A stretch of DNA of 64,000 nucleotides from Paracoccus beibuensis (GCF_026162625.1 NZ_JAOTBD010000020.1:1-64000), one strand, 5' to 3'. Positions 7,952-17,057 are shown, counted from the stretch's first letter. Numbers and translations are program-made. Notes: generated from the sequence alone by a model not told the origin.

Positions 7952-8964
7952 CCTTCGCGCGCGGTGCTGGCGCGCGGCATCAGCCGGAAACCCAAGTCCA
8001 GCGCATGGCCGCGCGGCGCCCCGGCGCCGGTCAGCCGGTCGCGGACCATATGGACCGCCTGCCGTCCCATCGACAGCCGGTCCGTTGCAACCGAGGTCAG
8101 CGCAGGCTCGGCCGCGGACATCATCTCGTGATCGTTGAAGCCGCAGATGCCCAGCTGCGGACCCACCCGGATATTGCGCCGCTGCGCCTCGAACAGGACG
8201 CCGATCGCCAGGTCGTCGTTGTTGCACAAGACCGCGTCCGTCTGCGGCCGCCGCGCCAGCAGGTCGGCCAGCAGCCGGCAGCCCAAGCTGACGGAGGACG
8301 GCTCGGGCGTGGTGACCACCGGATCACCGCCGAGGCCTGCGGCGGCCAGCCCGTCGCGGAATCCTGCCAGCCGGCGTTGGCTGCGCGGGTCCATCTGCGC
8401 GCCCAGGAAGGCCGGCGCGCGATAGCCCTGCGCCAGCAGGTGTTCGACCCCCGCCCGCGCCCCGTGGAAATGCGACAGGCCGACCGACAGGTCGATGGGC
8501 GGCGGCCCCACCTCCATGATCTGCACCACCGGGCAGACGGCCGCCCCCAGCAGAGCGCGCGCCGCCGGCGACTGGTCGTGGCCCGCCACGATCAGTCCTG
8601 CCGGGCGCTGCGACAGGAATACCCGGATCAGCTGCTCCTCGGTCAGTGGGGAATAGCGGGTCGTGCCCAACTGCACGCCCAGACTGCTGCCCTCCAGTCC
8701 CTCGTAGATGCCGCGCATGACGTCGGCGAAGACGTTGTTGCTGACCGACGGGATGATCACCCCGATCACGTCCGTCCGCCCCGAGGCCAGCGCCCGCGCA
8801 GCCGGGTTCGGCACATAGCCCAGCTCGTGGATCGCCCTTTCGATGCGGGCACGCGCCTCGGCCGAAACCTTGGCCGGGTTCCGCAAGGCGCGGGACACGG
8901 TGATAGGGCTGACATCGGCAGCCAGCGCGACCTCGGAAAGGGTGATCTTGGGCTTATCGTTCAT
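7948..8964 (-). CDS. gntR: LacI-family gluconate repressor
   Basis: 338 residues from the ATG at 8962-8964 (MNDKPKITLSEVALAADVS); an upstream in-frame start at 9000 is less likely because the LacI helix-turn-helix begins directly after this Met. The HTH is ITLSEVALAADVSPITVSRA, the hinge NPAARALASGRTDVIGVI, and the sugar-binding domain follows, including NNDDLAIGVL and GICGFNDHEMM. It is divergent from gluconokinase and a TRAP transporter, and a 20-bp perfect palindrome lies between them. Repression of the operon, relieved by gluconate or its 6-phosphate, is the expected role. Confidence 0.88.
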   Translation of the reverse strand: MNDKPKITLSEVALAADVSPITVSRALRNPAKVSAEARARIERAIHELGYVPNPAARALASGRTDVIGVIIPSVSNNVFADVMRGIYEGLEGSSLGVQLGTTRYSPLTEEQLIRVFLSQRPAGLIVAGHDQSPAARALLGAAVCPVVQIMEVGPPPIDLSVGLSHFHGARAGVEHLLAQGYRAPAFLGAQMDPRSQRRLAGFRDGLAAAGLGGDPVVTTPEPSSVSLGCRLLADLLARRPQTDAVLCNNDDLAIGVLFEAQRRNIRVGPQLGICGFNDHEMMSAAEPALTSVATDRLSMGRQAVHMVRDRLTGAGAPRGHALDLGFRLMPRASTAREG

Positions 8965-9005
8965 GATTCTGATGATTATCCCCATTCCCGGTGAAAGCAA
9001 AAGGG

Positions 9006-9034
9006 TTGACGAATGACAGCGCTGTCATTCATGC
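9006..9034 (+). promoter_or_regulatory. Promoter with 20-bp palindromic operator (GntR-type)
   Basis: A perfect palindrome, GAATGACAGC/GCTGTCATTC, occupies 9011-9030. Its core ATGACAGCGCTGTCAT resembles LacI-family gluconate operators, with the central GCGC step typical of them. A TTGACG -35-like hexamer at 9006-9011 touches its left edge, and a weak -10 region would fall at its right edge near 9029-9034, so a bound repressor would block RNA polymerase. The gluconokinase start is 23 bp beyond. Confidence 0.72.
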
Positions 9035-9056
9035 TGGACGCAGGAGAGGAGACAGG

Positions 9057-9590
9057 ATGGCGACTGCGCACCCGATTCTGGTGATGGGCATCTGCGGCAC
9101 CGGCAAGTCCTCGGTTGCCCGTGGCGTGGCCGACCGCATGGACGGCAGCTTCGTCGAGGCGGACCAGTATCACGACGCTACGAGCATCGCGCGGATGCGC
9201 GCGGGCCAGCCTTTGACCGACGACATGCGGTGGGGCTGGCTGGACCGACTGGCCGCGGCGTTGCGCAGCTCGCCCCGCCGCGCGATCCTGGCCTGCTCGG
9301 CGCTGGGGGTTGCGCATCGCGACCGGCTGCGGGCCGGTGCGGGGCCGCTGGACATCGTCTTCCTGCACGGCGACCGCGATCTGATCGAGGCGCGGATGAA
9401 GGCCCGGCGGGACCACTACATGCCCACCAGCCTGATCGACAGCCAGCTTGCCGCGCTGCAGCCGCCGGATCCGCAGGCCGAAGGGGCACTGTGGATCGAC
9501 GTGGCGCTGCCCTTGGCGCGCATCATCGACATCGCGGCCGGGGCCTTCGCCCCGCCGCGACCGACATCAACAGGAGGAGAACAACAATGA
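9057..9590 (+). CDS. gntK: Gluconokinase
   Basis: 177 residues. It phosphorylates gluconate with ATP to 6-phosphogluconate. The P-loop GICGTGKSS is at about 10-18, followed by the substrate loop FVEADQYHDATSIARMRAGQPLTDD (split here as FVEADQYHD and MRAGQPLTDDMRWGWL), the conserved ACSALGVAHRDRLR, and FLHGDRDLIEARMKARRDHY. The ATG at 9057 follows AGGAGAGGA; the frame is open back to 8991, but that extension runs through the operator. Its stop overlaps the next start as ATGA, so translation with the TRAP genes is coupled. Confidence 0.93.
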   Translation: MATAHPILVMGICGTGKSSVARGVADRMDGSFVEADQYHDATSIARMRAGQPLTDDMRWGWLDRLAAALRSSPRRAILACSALGVAHRDRLRAGAGPLDIVFLHGDRDLIEARMKARRDHYMPTSLIDSQLAALQPPDPQAEGALWIDVALPLARIIDIAAGAFAPPRPTSTGGEQQ

Positions 9591-10609
9591 CCCATCTGAC
9601 CCGCCGCACCCTGCTGGCCGCCACGGCCGCCATGGCGCTGGCCGCACCCGCCGTGGCGCAGGAACACAGCTTCCGCTTCCAGTCGTCGGACCCGGCCGGC
9701 AACCCGAACTTCGTCCTGCAACAGGGCTGGGCCGCCGACGTGGCCGAGAAATCCGGGGGACGCATCGCCATCGACCTGCTGCCGGTCGAATCCATCGTCG
9801 CCCATAACGAGACGCAGGACGCCATCGCCACCGGCATCCTGGACGGGCACGTCACCGACCTGTCCTATTTCGCAGGCAAGGACCCCGCCTTCGGGCTGAT
9901 GGGCAACCCGGTCGGCGCCTGGTCGGACCCCCAGCAGATGCTGGATTTTGTCGAGAACGGCGGCGGCAAGGAACTGCTGAACGAGATCATGAACCCTTAT
10001 GGCCTGCAGTTCATCGGCGCCACCACGCCGGGCCTCGAGGCGCTGGTCAGCGCCGTGCCGCTGGACGGCGTGGACGATCTGCAGGGCGTCAAGATCCGCG
10101 CACCCGAGGGGCTGGTCCAGTCGGTGTTTGCCGCTGCCGGCGCGGCGCCCGTGAACCTGCCGGGATCCGAGGTCTTTACCTCGCTGGACAAGAAGGTGAT
10201 CGATGCGGCCGACTACTCGGTCTTTTCGACCAATCAGGCGCAGGGCCTCAACGAGATCGCGCCCCATCCGGTCTATCCGGGCTTCCACTCGCTGCCGCTG
10301 GTGGAGATCTCGATGAACAAGGACAAGTGGGACGCCCTGCCCGAGGATCTGCAGCAGGTCCTGACCCAGTCGGTCAAGGATTTCGCCCAGACCCAGACCG
10401 CGGCCCTGGCCGAAGCCGATGCCGCCGCCGTGGCCGAAGCAGAGGCCAGCGGGCAGATCACCGTTCATGACTGGCCCGAGGAAGAGCGCGCCAAGTTCCG
10501 CACCATCGCGCAGGGCGAATGGGAAAAGGTCGCTGGTCAGTCGCCGGCCGCGCAGCGGGTCTATGACACGCTGACGGCCTATCTGAGCGAAAAGGGTCTG
10601 GTGCAGTAA
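9587..10609 (+). CDS. TRAP transporter periplasmic solute-binding protein (DctP family)
   Basis: 340 residues with a signal peptide (MTHLTRRTLLAATAAMALAAP, cleavage after AVAQ or just before it). The DctP fold follows: SSDPAGNPNFVLQQGWAADV, the IRAPEGLVQSVFAAAGAAPV segment with the Arg that usually clamps a carboxylate, and VFTSLDKKVIDAADYS. The ATG overlaps the gluconokinase stop and follows AGGAGGAG. Co-transcription with gluconokinase points to gluconate or a related sugar acid as ligand; that specificity is inferred from context. Confidence 0.88.
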   Translation: MTHLTRRTLLAATAAMALAAPAVAQEHSFRFQSSDPAGNPNFVLQQGWAADVAEKSGGRIAIDLLPVESIVAHNETQDAIATGILDGHVTDLSYFAGKDPAFGLMGNPVGAWSDPQQMLDFVENGGGKELLNEIMNPYGLQFIGATTPGLEALVSAVPLDGVDDLQGVKIRAPEGLVQSVFAAAGAAPVNLPGSEVFTSLDKKVIDAADYSVFSTNQAQGLNEIAPHPVYPGFHSLPLVEISMNKDKWDALPEDLQQVLTQSVKDFAQTQTAALAEADAAAVAEAEASGQITVHDWPEEERAKFRTIAQGEWEKVAGQSPAAQRVYDTLTAYLSEKGLVQ

Positions 10610-10659
10610 CGGCCTGCCGGGCGCAGGCGCGCCCGGCCTCATCAGCGGAGGAGACGTTC

Positions 10660-11208
10660 ATGGAAACCTCGGAAGCCGTTCCGCGAGAGGAGCACGAAGC
10701 CGTGCTCCAGTCGGGCATCCTCGGCCGCTGGATCGACCGGCTGGCCATCGTCCCGGCCCTGGGGCTGGTCGTGGCCATGCTGATCCTGATTCAGGAGGTC
10801 GTGCTGCGATACGTCTTCGGGCGCCCGACCATCTGGGCGCACGAGACGACCGTGTTCCTCTGCGCGATCTCGTTCATCTATGGCGGGCTTCTGTGCGCCG
10901 CGCGGGACCGGCACATCCGCGTGGTGCTGGTCTATGACATCCTGCCGCCTGCCGCGCGGCGGGTGGCGGACATCCTGATCTCGGCCGTCTGCGGACTGTC
11001 GGCGGCGGCGTTTGCCTGGGCGGCCTGGCAAATGGTCAAGCGCGCCGCCTGGCGCCCCGACGGCAGCTTCCACCTGGAAACTTCGGGCAGCGCATGGAAC
11101 CCCGCCTATCCGGGCATCCTGAAGATCCTGCTGATGGTCGCGCTGGCCATCATGGCGCTGCAATTCGCCATCTTGACGATCAACTATGCCCGCAAGGGGG
11201 TGAGATGA
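10660..11208 (+). CDS. TRAP transporter small permease (DctQ family)
   Basis: 182 residues with four membrane segments, the usual DctQ topology. The first follows a hydrophilic N terminus, and VVLRYVFGRPTIWAHETTVF carries the family signature around R-Y-x-F and W-x-E. It partners the large permease downstream. The ATG follows CGGAGGAGA, and the stop overlaps the dctM start as ATGA. Confidence 0.88.
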   Translation: METSEAVPREEHEAVLQSGILGRWIDRLAIVPALGLVVAMLILIQEVVLRYVFGRPTIWAHETTVFLCAISFIYGGLLCAARDRHIRVVLVYDILPPAARRVADILISAVCGLSAAAFAWAAWQMVKRAAWRPDGSFHLETSGSAWNPAYPGILKILLMVALAIMALQFAILTINYARKGVR

Positions 11209-12524
11209 GCGAGATCTTCGGTTCACTGCAATCCCTGGGCATCGAGGCCGGGACAGGCTTGCTCTTCGCGCTGCTGCTGGGGCTTCTGGTCACCGGCATC
11301 CCCCTGGCCTTCGTCACGCTGCTGGTCACGCTGATCTTCGCGCTTGGCTGGTTCGGGCCGAACGTGGTGCCGCTGATCACCAGCCGCGTCTATTCCTTCG
11401 TGTCCAGCTTCGTCTTCGTGTCGGTGCCGATGTTCGTGCTGATGGCCGCGATCCTGGACCGCAGCGGTATCGCCCGCGATCTGTTCGAGGCGATGCGCCT
11501 GATCGGCGGCCGCATCCGCGGCGGCGTCGCGGTGCAGACCATCTTCGTGGCCGTGATCCTGGCCGCCATGTCCGGCATCATCGGCGGAGAGGTCGTCCTG
11601 CTGGGACTGATCGCGCTGCCGCAGATGCTGGCGCAGGGCTATGACCGCAAGCTGGCCATCGGCGTCGTCTGCGCGGGCGGCAGCCTGGGCACCATGGTGC
11701 CGCCGTCGATCGTGCTGATCATCTATGGCCTGACCGCCAACGTGTCGATCGGCGATCTATTCACGGCGGCCTTCATCCCGGGCTTCATGCTGGCGCTGCT
11801 CTATGTCGGCTATGTGCTGGCCCGCGCCTGGCTGACGCCAGGCGATGTTCCCCCGGCCGTGACCGATCCCACGCCCCGGGCCGAAAAGATCCGCCTTCTG
11901 AAGGGCCTTTTCCTGCCGATCCTGGTGGTGATCATGGTGCTGGGGTCGATCTATGGCGGCATCGCATCGGTGACCGAGGCCAGCGCCGTGGGCGTGGCGG
12001 GCGTGCTGATCTCGACCGTCCTGAGGGGGGAGTTCACGTGGCACCTGTTGCGCGGCGCGGCCATGCAGACGCTGCAGACCGTCGGCATGATCGTCTGGAT
12101 CGGCATCGGCGCATCCGCGCTGGTGGGCGTCTTCAACCTGATGGGCGGCATCGACTTCGTGTCCGAACTGATCACCGGGATCAGCGAGAATCCGACGATC
12201 ATCATCCTCTTCATGATGGCGATCCTGTTCGTGCTGGGGATGTTCCTCGACTGGGTCGGCATCGCGCTGCTGACCATGCCGATCTTCGTGCCGATCATCG
12301 TCAGCCTGGGATACGACCCGGTCTGGTTCGGGGTGCTGTTCGCCATGAACATGCAGGTCAGCTTCCTGTCGCCGCCTTTCGGACCCGCCGCCTTCTACCT
12401 GAAATCGGTGACCCCGCCCGACATCTCTCTGGGAGAGATATTCCGGGCGCTGATGCCCTTCATCGGGCTGCAGGTGCTGGCCGTCGCGCTGCTGATCCTC
12501 TTCCCCGGCATCGCCCTCTACTGA
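11205..12524 (+). CDS. TRAP transporter large permease (DctM family)
   Basis: 439 residues, about twelve membrane segments. DctM features seen are VSVPMFVLMAAILDRSGIARDLFEAM, AAMSGIIGGEVVLLGLIALP with the small-residue pore motif, GGSLGTMVPPSIVLIIYGL and FLDWVGIALLTMPIFVPI (longer motifs cited only by their ends). It is the sodium-driven channel half of the system formed with the binding protein and DctQ just upstream. A short GC hairpin follows the stop, suggesting that the gluconate operon ends here. Confidence 0.9.
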   Translation: MSEIFGSLQSLGIEAGTGLLFALLLGLLVTGIPLAFVTLLVTLIFALGWFGPNVVPLITSRVYSFVSSFVFVSVPMFVLMAAILDRSGIARDLFEAMRLIGGRIRGGVAVQTIFVAVILAAMSGIIGGEVVLLGLIALPQMLAQGYDRKLAIGVVCAGGSLGTMVPPSIVLIIYGLTANVSIGDLFTAAFIPGFMLALLYVGYVLARAWLTPGDVPPAVTDPTPRAEKIRLLKGLFLPILVVIMVLGSIYGGIASVTEASAVGVAGVLISTVLRGEFTWHLLRGAAMQTLQTVGMIVWIGIGASALVGVFNLMGGIDFVSELITGISENPTIIILFMMAILFVLGMFLDWVGIALLTMPIFVPIIVSLGYDPVWFGVLFAMNMQVSFLSPPFGPAAFYLKSVTPPDISLGEIFRALMPFIGLQVLAVALLILFPGIALY

Positions 12525-12543
12525 GGGCGGAACCAAACCGCCC
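12525..12543 (+). terminator. Short hairpin at end of gluconate operon
   Basis: GGGCGG at 12525-12530 pairs with CCGCCC at 12538-12543 across a seven-base AACCAAA loop, immediately after the dctM stop. The stem is only 6 bp and no T run follows, so the call rests on position. Confidence 0.35.
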
Positions 12544-12627
12544 GCCGACGCATTGCGTGTTCTGAGTCCCACTGTGTGCGACAGCGGGGCCAAGGGACAT
12601 GCCGTCTTCGCCACAGGAGAGATCACC

Positions 12628-13533
12628 ATGAAAGCCATCACCCCCCTTGCCGCCATGCTGATCGGGCTGGGCGCCGCGGCATCGGCACAGGACATCGTCG
12701 TGTCCTCGAAGATCGACACCGAAGGGGGGCTTCTGGGCAACATGATGCTGATCGCGCTGCAGGATGCGGGCCTGCCGGTACAGGACCGCCTGCAGCTGGG
12801 TGGCACGCCGATCATGCGCGACGCGATCACCTCGGGGCAGATCGACATCTATCCGGAATACACGGCCAACGGCGCCTTCTTCTTCAATGAGGCTGACAGC
12901 GAGGTCTGGAAGGACGCGCAGGCGGGCTACGAGCGCGTGGCCGAGCTGGACCTGGAGCAGAACGACATCGTCTGGCTGCAGCCCGCGCCCGCGAACAACA
13001 CCTGGGCCATCGCGGTCCGGCAGGACGTGGCCCAGGAAAACGACCTGACCACCATGAGCGATTTCGGCGAATGGATCGCCGGTGGCGGCGACGTCAAGCT
13101 CGCCGCCTCGACCGAATTCGTAACCTCGGCCGCCGCGCTGCCGGCGTTCCAGGAAACATATGGCTTCACCATGAACCCCGACCAGCTGGTGCAGCTGTCG
13201 GGCGGCGACACCGCCGCGACCATCGCGGCAGCGGCGCAGCAGACGTCAGGCGTGAACGCGGCAATGGTCTATGGCACCGACGGCGGCATCGCGCCCGCCG
13301 GACTGGTGGTGATGGAGGATGACAAAGGCGTGCAGCCGGTCTATCAGCCCGCGCCCATCGTCCGGTCAGAGGTGCTGGACGCACATCCCGACATTCGCGA
13401 CGTGCTGGCGCCGATCTTCGAATCGCTCGACCTTCAGACCCTGCAGGAACTGAACGGCCGCATCCAGATCGGCGGCGAACCCGCCGCTACCGTCGCCCGC
13501 GATCACCTGACCTCGGCCGGCTTTATCGACTGA
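12628..13533 (+). CDS. Osmoprotectant-type ABC transporter substrate-binding protein (YehZ/OsmF-like)
   Basis: 301 residues with a signal peptide ending in AAASA before QDIVV. The OpuAC/OsmF fold is marked by SSKIDTEGGLLGNMM, GGTPIMRDAITSGQIDIYPEY and TNGAFFF (as TANGAFFF). The Ile-Asp-x-Tyr-Pro-Glu-Tyr motif is typical of quaternary-amine binders of this family. The ATG follows AGGAGAGATCACC. It starts a four-gene operon with two permeases and an ATPase, in the same order as E. coli yehZYXW. The ligand could be glycine betaine or another zwitterion; YehZ-type proteins often bind betaine weakly. Confidence 0.85.
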   Translation: MKAITPLAAMLIGLGAAASAQDIVVSSKIDTEGGLLGNMMLIALQDAGLPVQDRLQLGGTPIMRDAITSGQIDIYPEYTANGAFFFNEADSEVWKDAQAGYERVAELDLEQNDIVWLQPAPANNTWAIAVRQDVAQENDLTTMSDFGEWIAGGGDVKLAASTEFVTSAAALPAFQETYGFTMNPDQLVQLSGGDTAATIAAAAQQTSGVNAAMVYGTDGGIAPAGLVVMEDDKGVQPVYQPAPIVRSEVLDAHPDIRDVLAPIFESLDLQTLQELNGRIQIGGEPAATVARDHLTSAGFID

Positions 13534-14681
13534 TGCATGCCAGGCTGGACCGGCCGGGCCTGCTGTTCGCCGCCATCGGGCTGGCGGGGCTGGCCCTGCC
13601 GCTGGTGCAGTTCAAGCCGAACCGCATCGTCCTGGGCGAGGGGATGACCCTGGCTGCGGCCCTGCCCCTTGGCATGCCGCTGGCGCTGCTGCTGGCGGCG
13701 GTGCTGGTCGCCGGCTGCTGGCGTAGCAGCGCGGCCTGGCGCCTGATCGGCGCCGTGGGCGCGCTGGTCGGGCTGGTGCTGGCGCTTGGCGGGTCGGCCG
13801 GACACCTGACGCCGCCCGACAACACGCTGGCGCGGGTTTCGCCTTCCACCGGCTTCTGGCTGACCGGACTGGCCTTCGCGCTGATGCTGGCCGACGCCAT
13901 AGGCCGGATGCGGCCCAGCCTGCCTGTGCGCTGGCTTCTGCTGGCGGTCGCGGTGGGGCTGGTGGCGGTCGTCCTCGCCTCGGGCATCCTCGACGGCGTG
14001 TCGGTCATGCGCGAATACGCGGCACGGCGCGACATCTTCCTGCGAGAGGCGCGGGCCCACCTGTTCCTCGCCTTCGGCTCGCTCGGGCTGGCGCTGCTGG
14101 TCGGCCTGCCGCTTGGCGTGGCCCTGCATCAGGCGCGCAGGCTGCGCGGGCCGGTCCTGTCGGTGCTGAACATCCTGCAGACCATCCCGTCGCTGGCGCT
14201 GTTCGGGATCATGATCCCGATCTTCGGCTGGATCGCCGCAAACGTGCCGGGCGCGGCGCAGGCCGGGGTGGCCGGGATCGGCGTCTTCCCGGCGCTGGTG
14301 GCGCTGTTTCTGTACTCCCTGCTGCCGGTGGTGTCGAACACGCTGACCGGACTGACCGGCGTGAACCCTGCGACACGGGAAGCCGCGACCGGGCTTGGGC
14401 TGACCAGCACGCAGGTGCTGACCTGGGTGCTGGTGCCGCTGGCCCTGCCGGTTCTGCTGGCGGCCGTGCGGATCGTTCTGGTCCAGAACATCGGGCTGGC
14501 GGTCATCGCGGGCTTGATCGGCGGCGGAGGTTTCGGCACTTTCGTGTTCCAGGGGCTGAACCAGACGGCCATGGATCTTGTTCTTCTGGGGGCGCTGCCC
14601 ACCATCGCCCTGGCCTTGGTGGCGGGCATCGCGCTGGATTTGCTGGTCGAGGCGACCTCGCGCCGCCCGAAAGGAACCTGA
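13533..14681 (+). CDS. Osmoprotectant ABC transporter permease, long form (YehY-like)
   Basis: 382 residues. About 160 N-terminal residues form extra membrane helices, the feature that separates YehY from the shorter YehW. The MetI-like permease core follows, with LNILQTIPSLALFGIMIPIF and the cytoplasmic EAATGLGLTSTQVLTWVLVP loop (EAA motif) that contacts the ATPase. The start overlaps the upstream stop as TGATG. Confidence 0.88.
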   Translation: MHARLDRPGLLFAAIGLAGLALPLVQFKPNRIVLGEGMTLAAALPLGMPLALLLAAVLVAGCWRSSAAWRLIGAVGALVGLVLALGGSAGHLTPPDNTLARVSPSTGFWLTGLAFALMLADAIGRMRPSLPVRWLLLAVAVGLVAVVLASGILDGVSVMREYAARRDIFLREARAHLFLAFGSLGLALLVGLPLGVALHQARRLRGPVLSVLNILQTIPSLALFGIMIPIFGWIAANVPGAAQAGVAGIGVFPALVALFLYSLLPVVSNTLTGLTGVNPATREAATGLGLTSTQVLTWVLVPLALPVLLAAVRIVLVQNIGLAVIAGLIGGGGFGTFVFQGLNQTAMDLVLLGALPTIALALVAGIALDLLVEATSRRPKGT

Positions 14682-14682
14682 G

Positions 14683-15627
14683 ATGTCGGACATGATCGAG
14701 ATCCGCAACCTGACCAAGCGCTATGACGGCGTGGCTGCGGTGGACGATGTCAGCTTCACGGTCGAGGCCGGGCAGATCGCGGCCCTTGTCGGCACCTCGG
14801 GGTCGGGCAAGACGACGCTTCTGCGCATGATCAACCGGCTGGTCGAGCCCACCAGCGGCCAGGTCCTGATCGACGCAGAGGACACGCACAACCTGCCCGG
14901 CTATCTGCTGCGCCGCCGCATCGGCTATGCGATCCAGGGGCACGGCCTCTTTCCGCACCGCACGGTGGCGCAGAACATCGCCACGGTGCCGCGCCTGCTG
15001 GGCTGGACCGCCGACCAGATCCGGGACCGCGTGGACGAGCTGCTGACCCTGTTCCAGCTGGACCCCGCCGCCTTCCGCGACCGCATGCCGCACGAGCTGT
15101 CGGGCGGCCAGCAGCAGCGCGTGGGCGTGGCGCGGGCGCTCGCGGCCAAGCCTGACCTGCTGCTGATGGACGAACCTTTCGGCGCGTTGGACCCGGTCAT
15201 TCGCGCCAAGGCGCAGGACGACCTGCGCCACATCCAGCGCCAGCTGGGCACGACGCTGATCCTGGTCACCCATGACATGGAAGAGGCCGTGACCTTGGGC
15301 GACCGTATCGCCGTCATGGACAAGGGCCGGCTGGTCCAATACGGCCCCCCGTCCGAGATCCTGACCGCCCCCGCCACCCCCTTCGTGCGCGACCTCATCG
15401 GGATGCGGGAACGGCCCTTCCACCTTCTGTCGCTGACGCCCGCGCATGCCATCGCAGTCGATGGCGACGCCCCCGGCGCCCCTATCGCCCGCGACGCCAG
15501 CCTGCGCGAGGCCCTGGCCGAATGCCTCTGGTCCGGGCGGTCGGCCGTGCCGGTCGAGGGCGGCGGCATCGTCACGCTGGCGGCGCTTCAGGCGCATGCG
15601 GCGCCAACCGCCCGGGCGGCCGAATGA
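14683..15627 (+). CDS. Osmoprotectant ABC transporter ATP-binding protein (YehX-like)
   Basis: 314 residues. Walker A is GTSGSGKTTL at about 38-47, the signature LSGGQQQRVGVARAL at about 138, Walker B LLLMDEPFGALDP, and the switch His in LVTHDMEEA. A C-terminal extension after about 240 resembles a single CBS-like regulatory region. The ATG is placed one base after the upstream stop; a longer frame from 14578 would overlap the permease gene. It powers the two flanking permeases. Confidence 0.9.
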   Translation: MSDMIEIRNLTKRYDGVAAVDDVSFTVEAGQIAALVGTSGSGKTTLLRMINRLVEPTSGQVLIDAEDTHNLPGYLLRRRIGYAIQGHGLFPHRTVAQNIATVPRLLGWTADQIRDRVDELLTLFQLDPAAFRDRMPHELSGGQQQRVGVARALAAKPDLLLMDEPFGALDPVIRAKAQDDLRHIQRQLGTTLILVTHDMEEAVTLGDRIAVMDKGRLVQYGPPSEILTAPATPFVRDLIGMRERPFHLLSLTPAHAIAVDGDAPGAPIARDASLREALAECLWSGRSAVPVEGGGIVTLAALQAHAAPTARAAE

Positions 15628-16361
15628 CGGGACGGCTGCTGCTGGCTGCGGCGGTCCTGTTCCTGCTGGCATTTCTGCTGACGCCCACCAGCTTTGCCTG
15701 GCTGTTCCAGCCCGTCACCCGCAACAATGCGCCCGCGATCTATACCCAGACGCCGCTCTGGTCGCTGACGCTGTCGCACCTGGCGCTGGTGGCGGTGGCG
15801 GTCATTGCCTCGACCGTCATCGCGCTGGTGCTGGCGGTGCTGGTGACGCGGCCTGCGGGACGAGAGTTCCTGCCGCTGGCGCGCACCGTCACCAGCGTCG
15901 GGCAGACATTCCCGCCGGTGGCGGTACTGGCGTTGGCGGTGCCGGTCATGGGCTTCGGCGCGGGGCCGACGTTGGTGGCACTGTTCCTTTATGGCCTGCT
16001 GCCGGTCTTCGAAAACGCGCTGGCGGGCCTGACCGGCCAGCCCCCGCAGGTGGCCGAGGCGGCGCGCGGCATGGGCCTGACACCCCGACAGCGCCTGACG
16101 CAGATCGACCTGCCGCTGGCCTTGCCGGTGATCCTGGGGGGCATGCGGCTGACGGCGGTGATCTCTCTGGGGACCGCCACCATCGGCTCGACCGTGGCGG
16201 CCAAGACCTTGGGCGAGGTCATCATCGCGGGTCTTCTGTCGTCGAACACCGCCTTCGTGCTGCAGGGCGGCATGGTGGTCGGCATCATCGCCGTGCTGCT
16301 GCACGAAGGGTTTCAGGCGCTTGAACGGATGGCGGCCGCCCGAACCGGCCTGAACCGCTAG
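15624..16361 (+). CDS. Osmoprotectant ABC transporter permease, short form (YehW-like)
   Basis: 245 residues and six membrane segments. The EAA loop is EAARGMGLTPRQRLTQIDLP, and the preceding FPPVAVLALAVPVMGFG and LYGLLPVFENALAGL segments are typical. The start overlaps the ATPase stop as ATGA. The gene ends on a TAG that shares a CTAG with the TAG of the convergent regulator on the other strand. Confidence 0.88.
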   Translation: MTGRLLLAAAVLFLLAFLLTPTSFAWLFQPVTRNNAPAIYTQTPLWSLTLSHLALVAVAVIASTVIALVLAVLVTRPAGREFLPLARTVTSVGQTFPPVAVLALAVPVMGFGAGPTLVALFLYGLLPVFENALAGLTGQPPQVAEAARGMGLTPRQRLTQIDLPLALPVILGGMRLTAVISLGTATIGSTVAAKTLGEVIIAGLLSSNTAFVLQGGMVVGIIAVLLHEGFQALERMAAARTGLNR

Positions 16362-17029
16362 CGCCGCAGGGCCACCGAAAGCGCGCCCGTCGCTGGGGCG
16401 GCGTCGTCGAAATGGATACCGGCCTCGATATGGCGCAGATGCTGGTCCAGCAGCGCCAAGGCCTGCACCTCGTCCCGAGCCTCGATCGCGTCGGTGATGC
16501 GGGCATGTTCGTCCTCGGCGCAGAGCGTCGCGTGACCGGTGCCGTAAAGCCCGATGATCAGCGAGGACCGCATCGTGAGTTCATCCAGATAGCGCGCCAG
16601 CACGGGATTGCGACCGATCCGCGCCAGCAGGATGTGGAACCCCCGCGACAGCCGGATCGCGACCGGGCGGTTGTCGTGCCCGCGCGCCGCGTCCTCCTCG
16701 GCCAGATGGGCGCGCAGGTCGGCGATGTCTTGGGGTGTCGCCTGCCGCACGGCATTGCGGCAGATCGTGGTCTCGATCGCACGACGGGCCTGGAACACGT
16801 CATGCGCATCCTGCGGCGTCGGCGTGGCGACATAGGCGCCGCGATTGGGCAGGTGATCGACCACCTGCCAGCCCGTCAGCATCGACAGCGCCCGGCGGAC
16901 ATGCAGCCGATTGCAGCCAAAAATCTCGGACAGTGCCTGTTCGCCAAGCTTGGTCCCTGCGCGCAGCCGCTGGTCTCCGATGGCGTCAAGGATGCTGTCG
17001 ACGATGAGGGCTTCCAAAGGCTTGTCCAT
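16358..17029 (-). CDS. GntR-family transcriptional regulator, FCD type
   Basis: 223 residues. The winged helix occupies about 1-70 (LRAGTKLGEQALSEIFGCNR, VRRALSMLTGWQVVDHLPNRG). The all-helical FCD ligand domain follows, with RRAIETTICRNA, the His-containing FHILLARIGRNPVLARYLDEL and DEHARITDAIEARD supplying the usual metal-binding Asp and His residues. It is divergent from the racemase-permease pair and most likely controls it. Two palindromes lie in the shared upstream region. Confidence 0.87.
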   Translation of the reverse strand: MDKPLEALIVDSILDAIGDQRLRAGTKLGEQALSEIFGCNRLHVRRALSMLTGWQVVDHLPNRGAYVATPTPQDAHDVFQARRAIETTICRNAVRQATPQDIADLRAHLAEEDAARGHDNRPVAIRLSRGFHILLARIGRNPVLARYLDELTMRSSLIIGLYGTGHATLCAEDEHARITDAIEARDEVQALALLDQHLRHIEAGIHFDDAAPATGALSVALRR

Positions 17030-17057
17030 GGTTTTCCAATTGCACCTTGCTTCAGCG

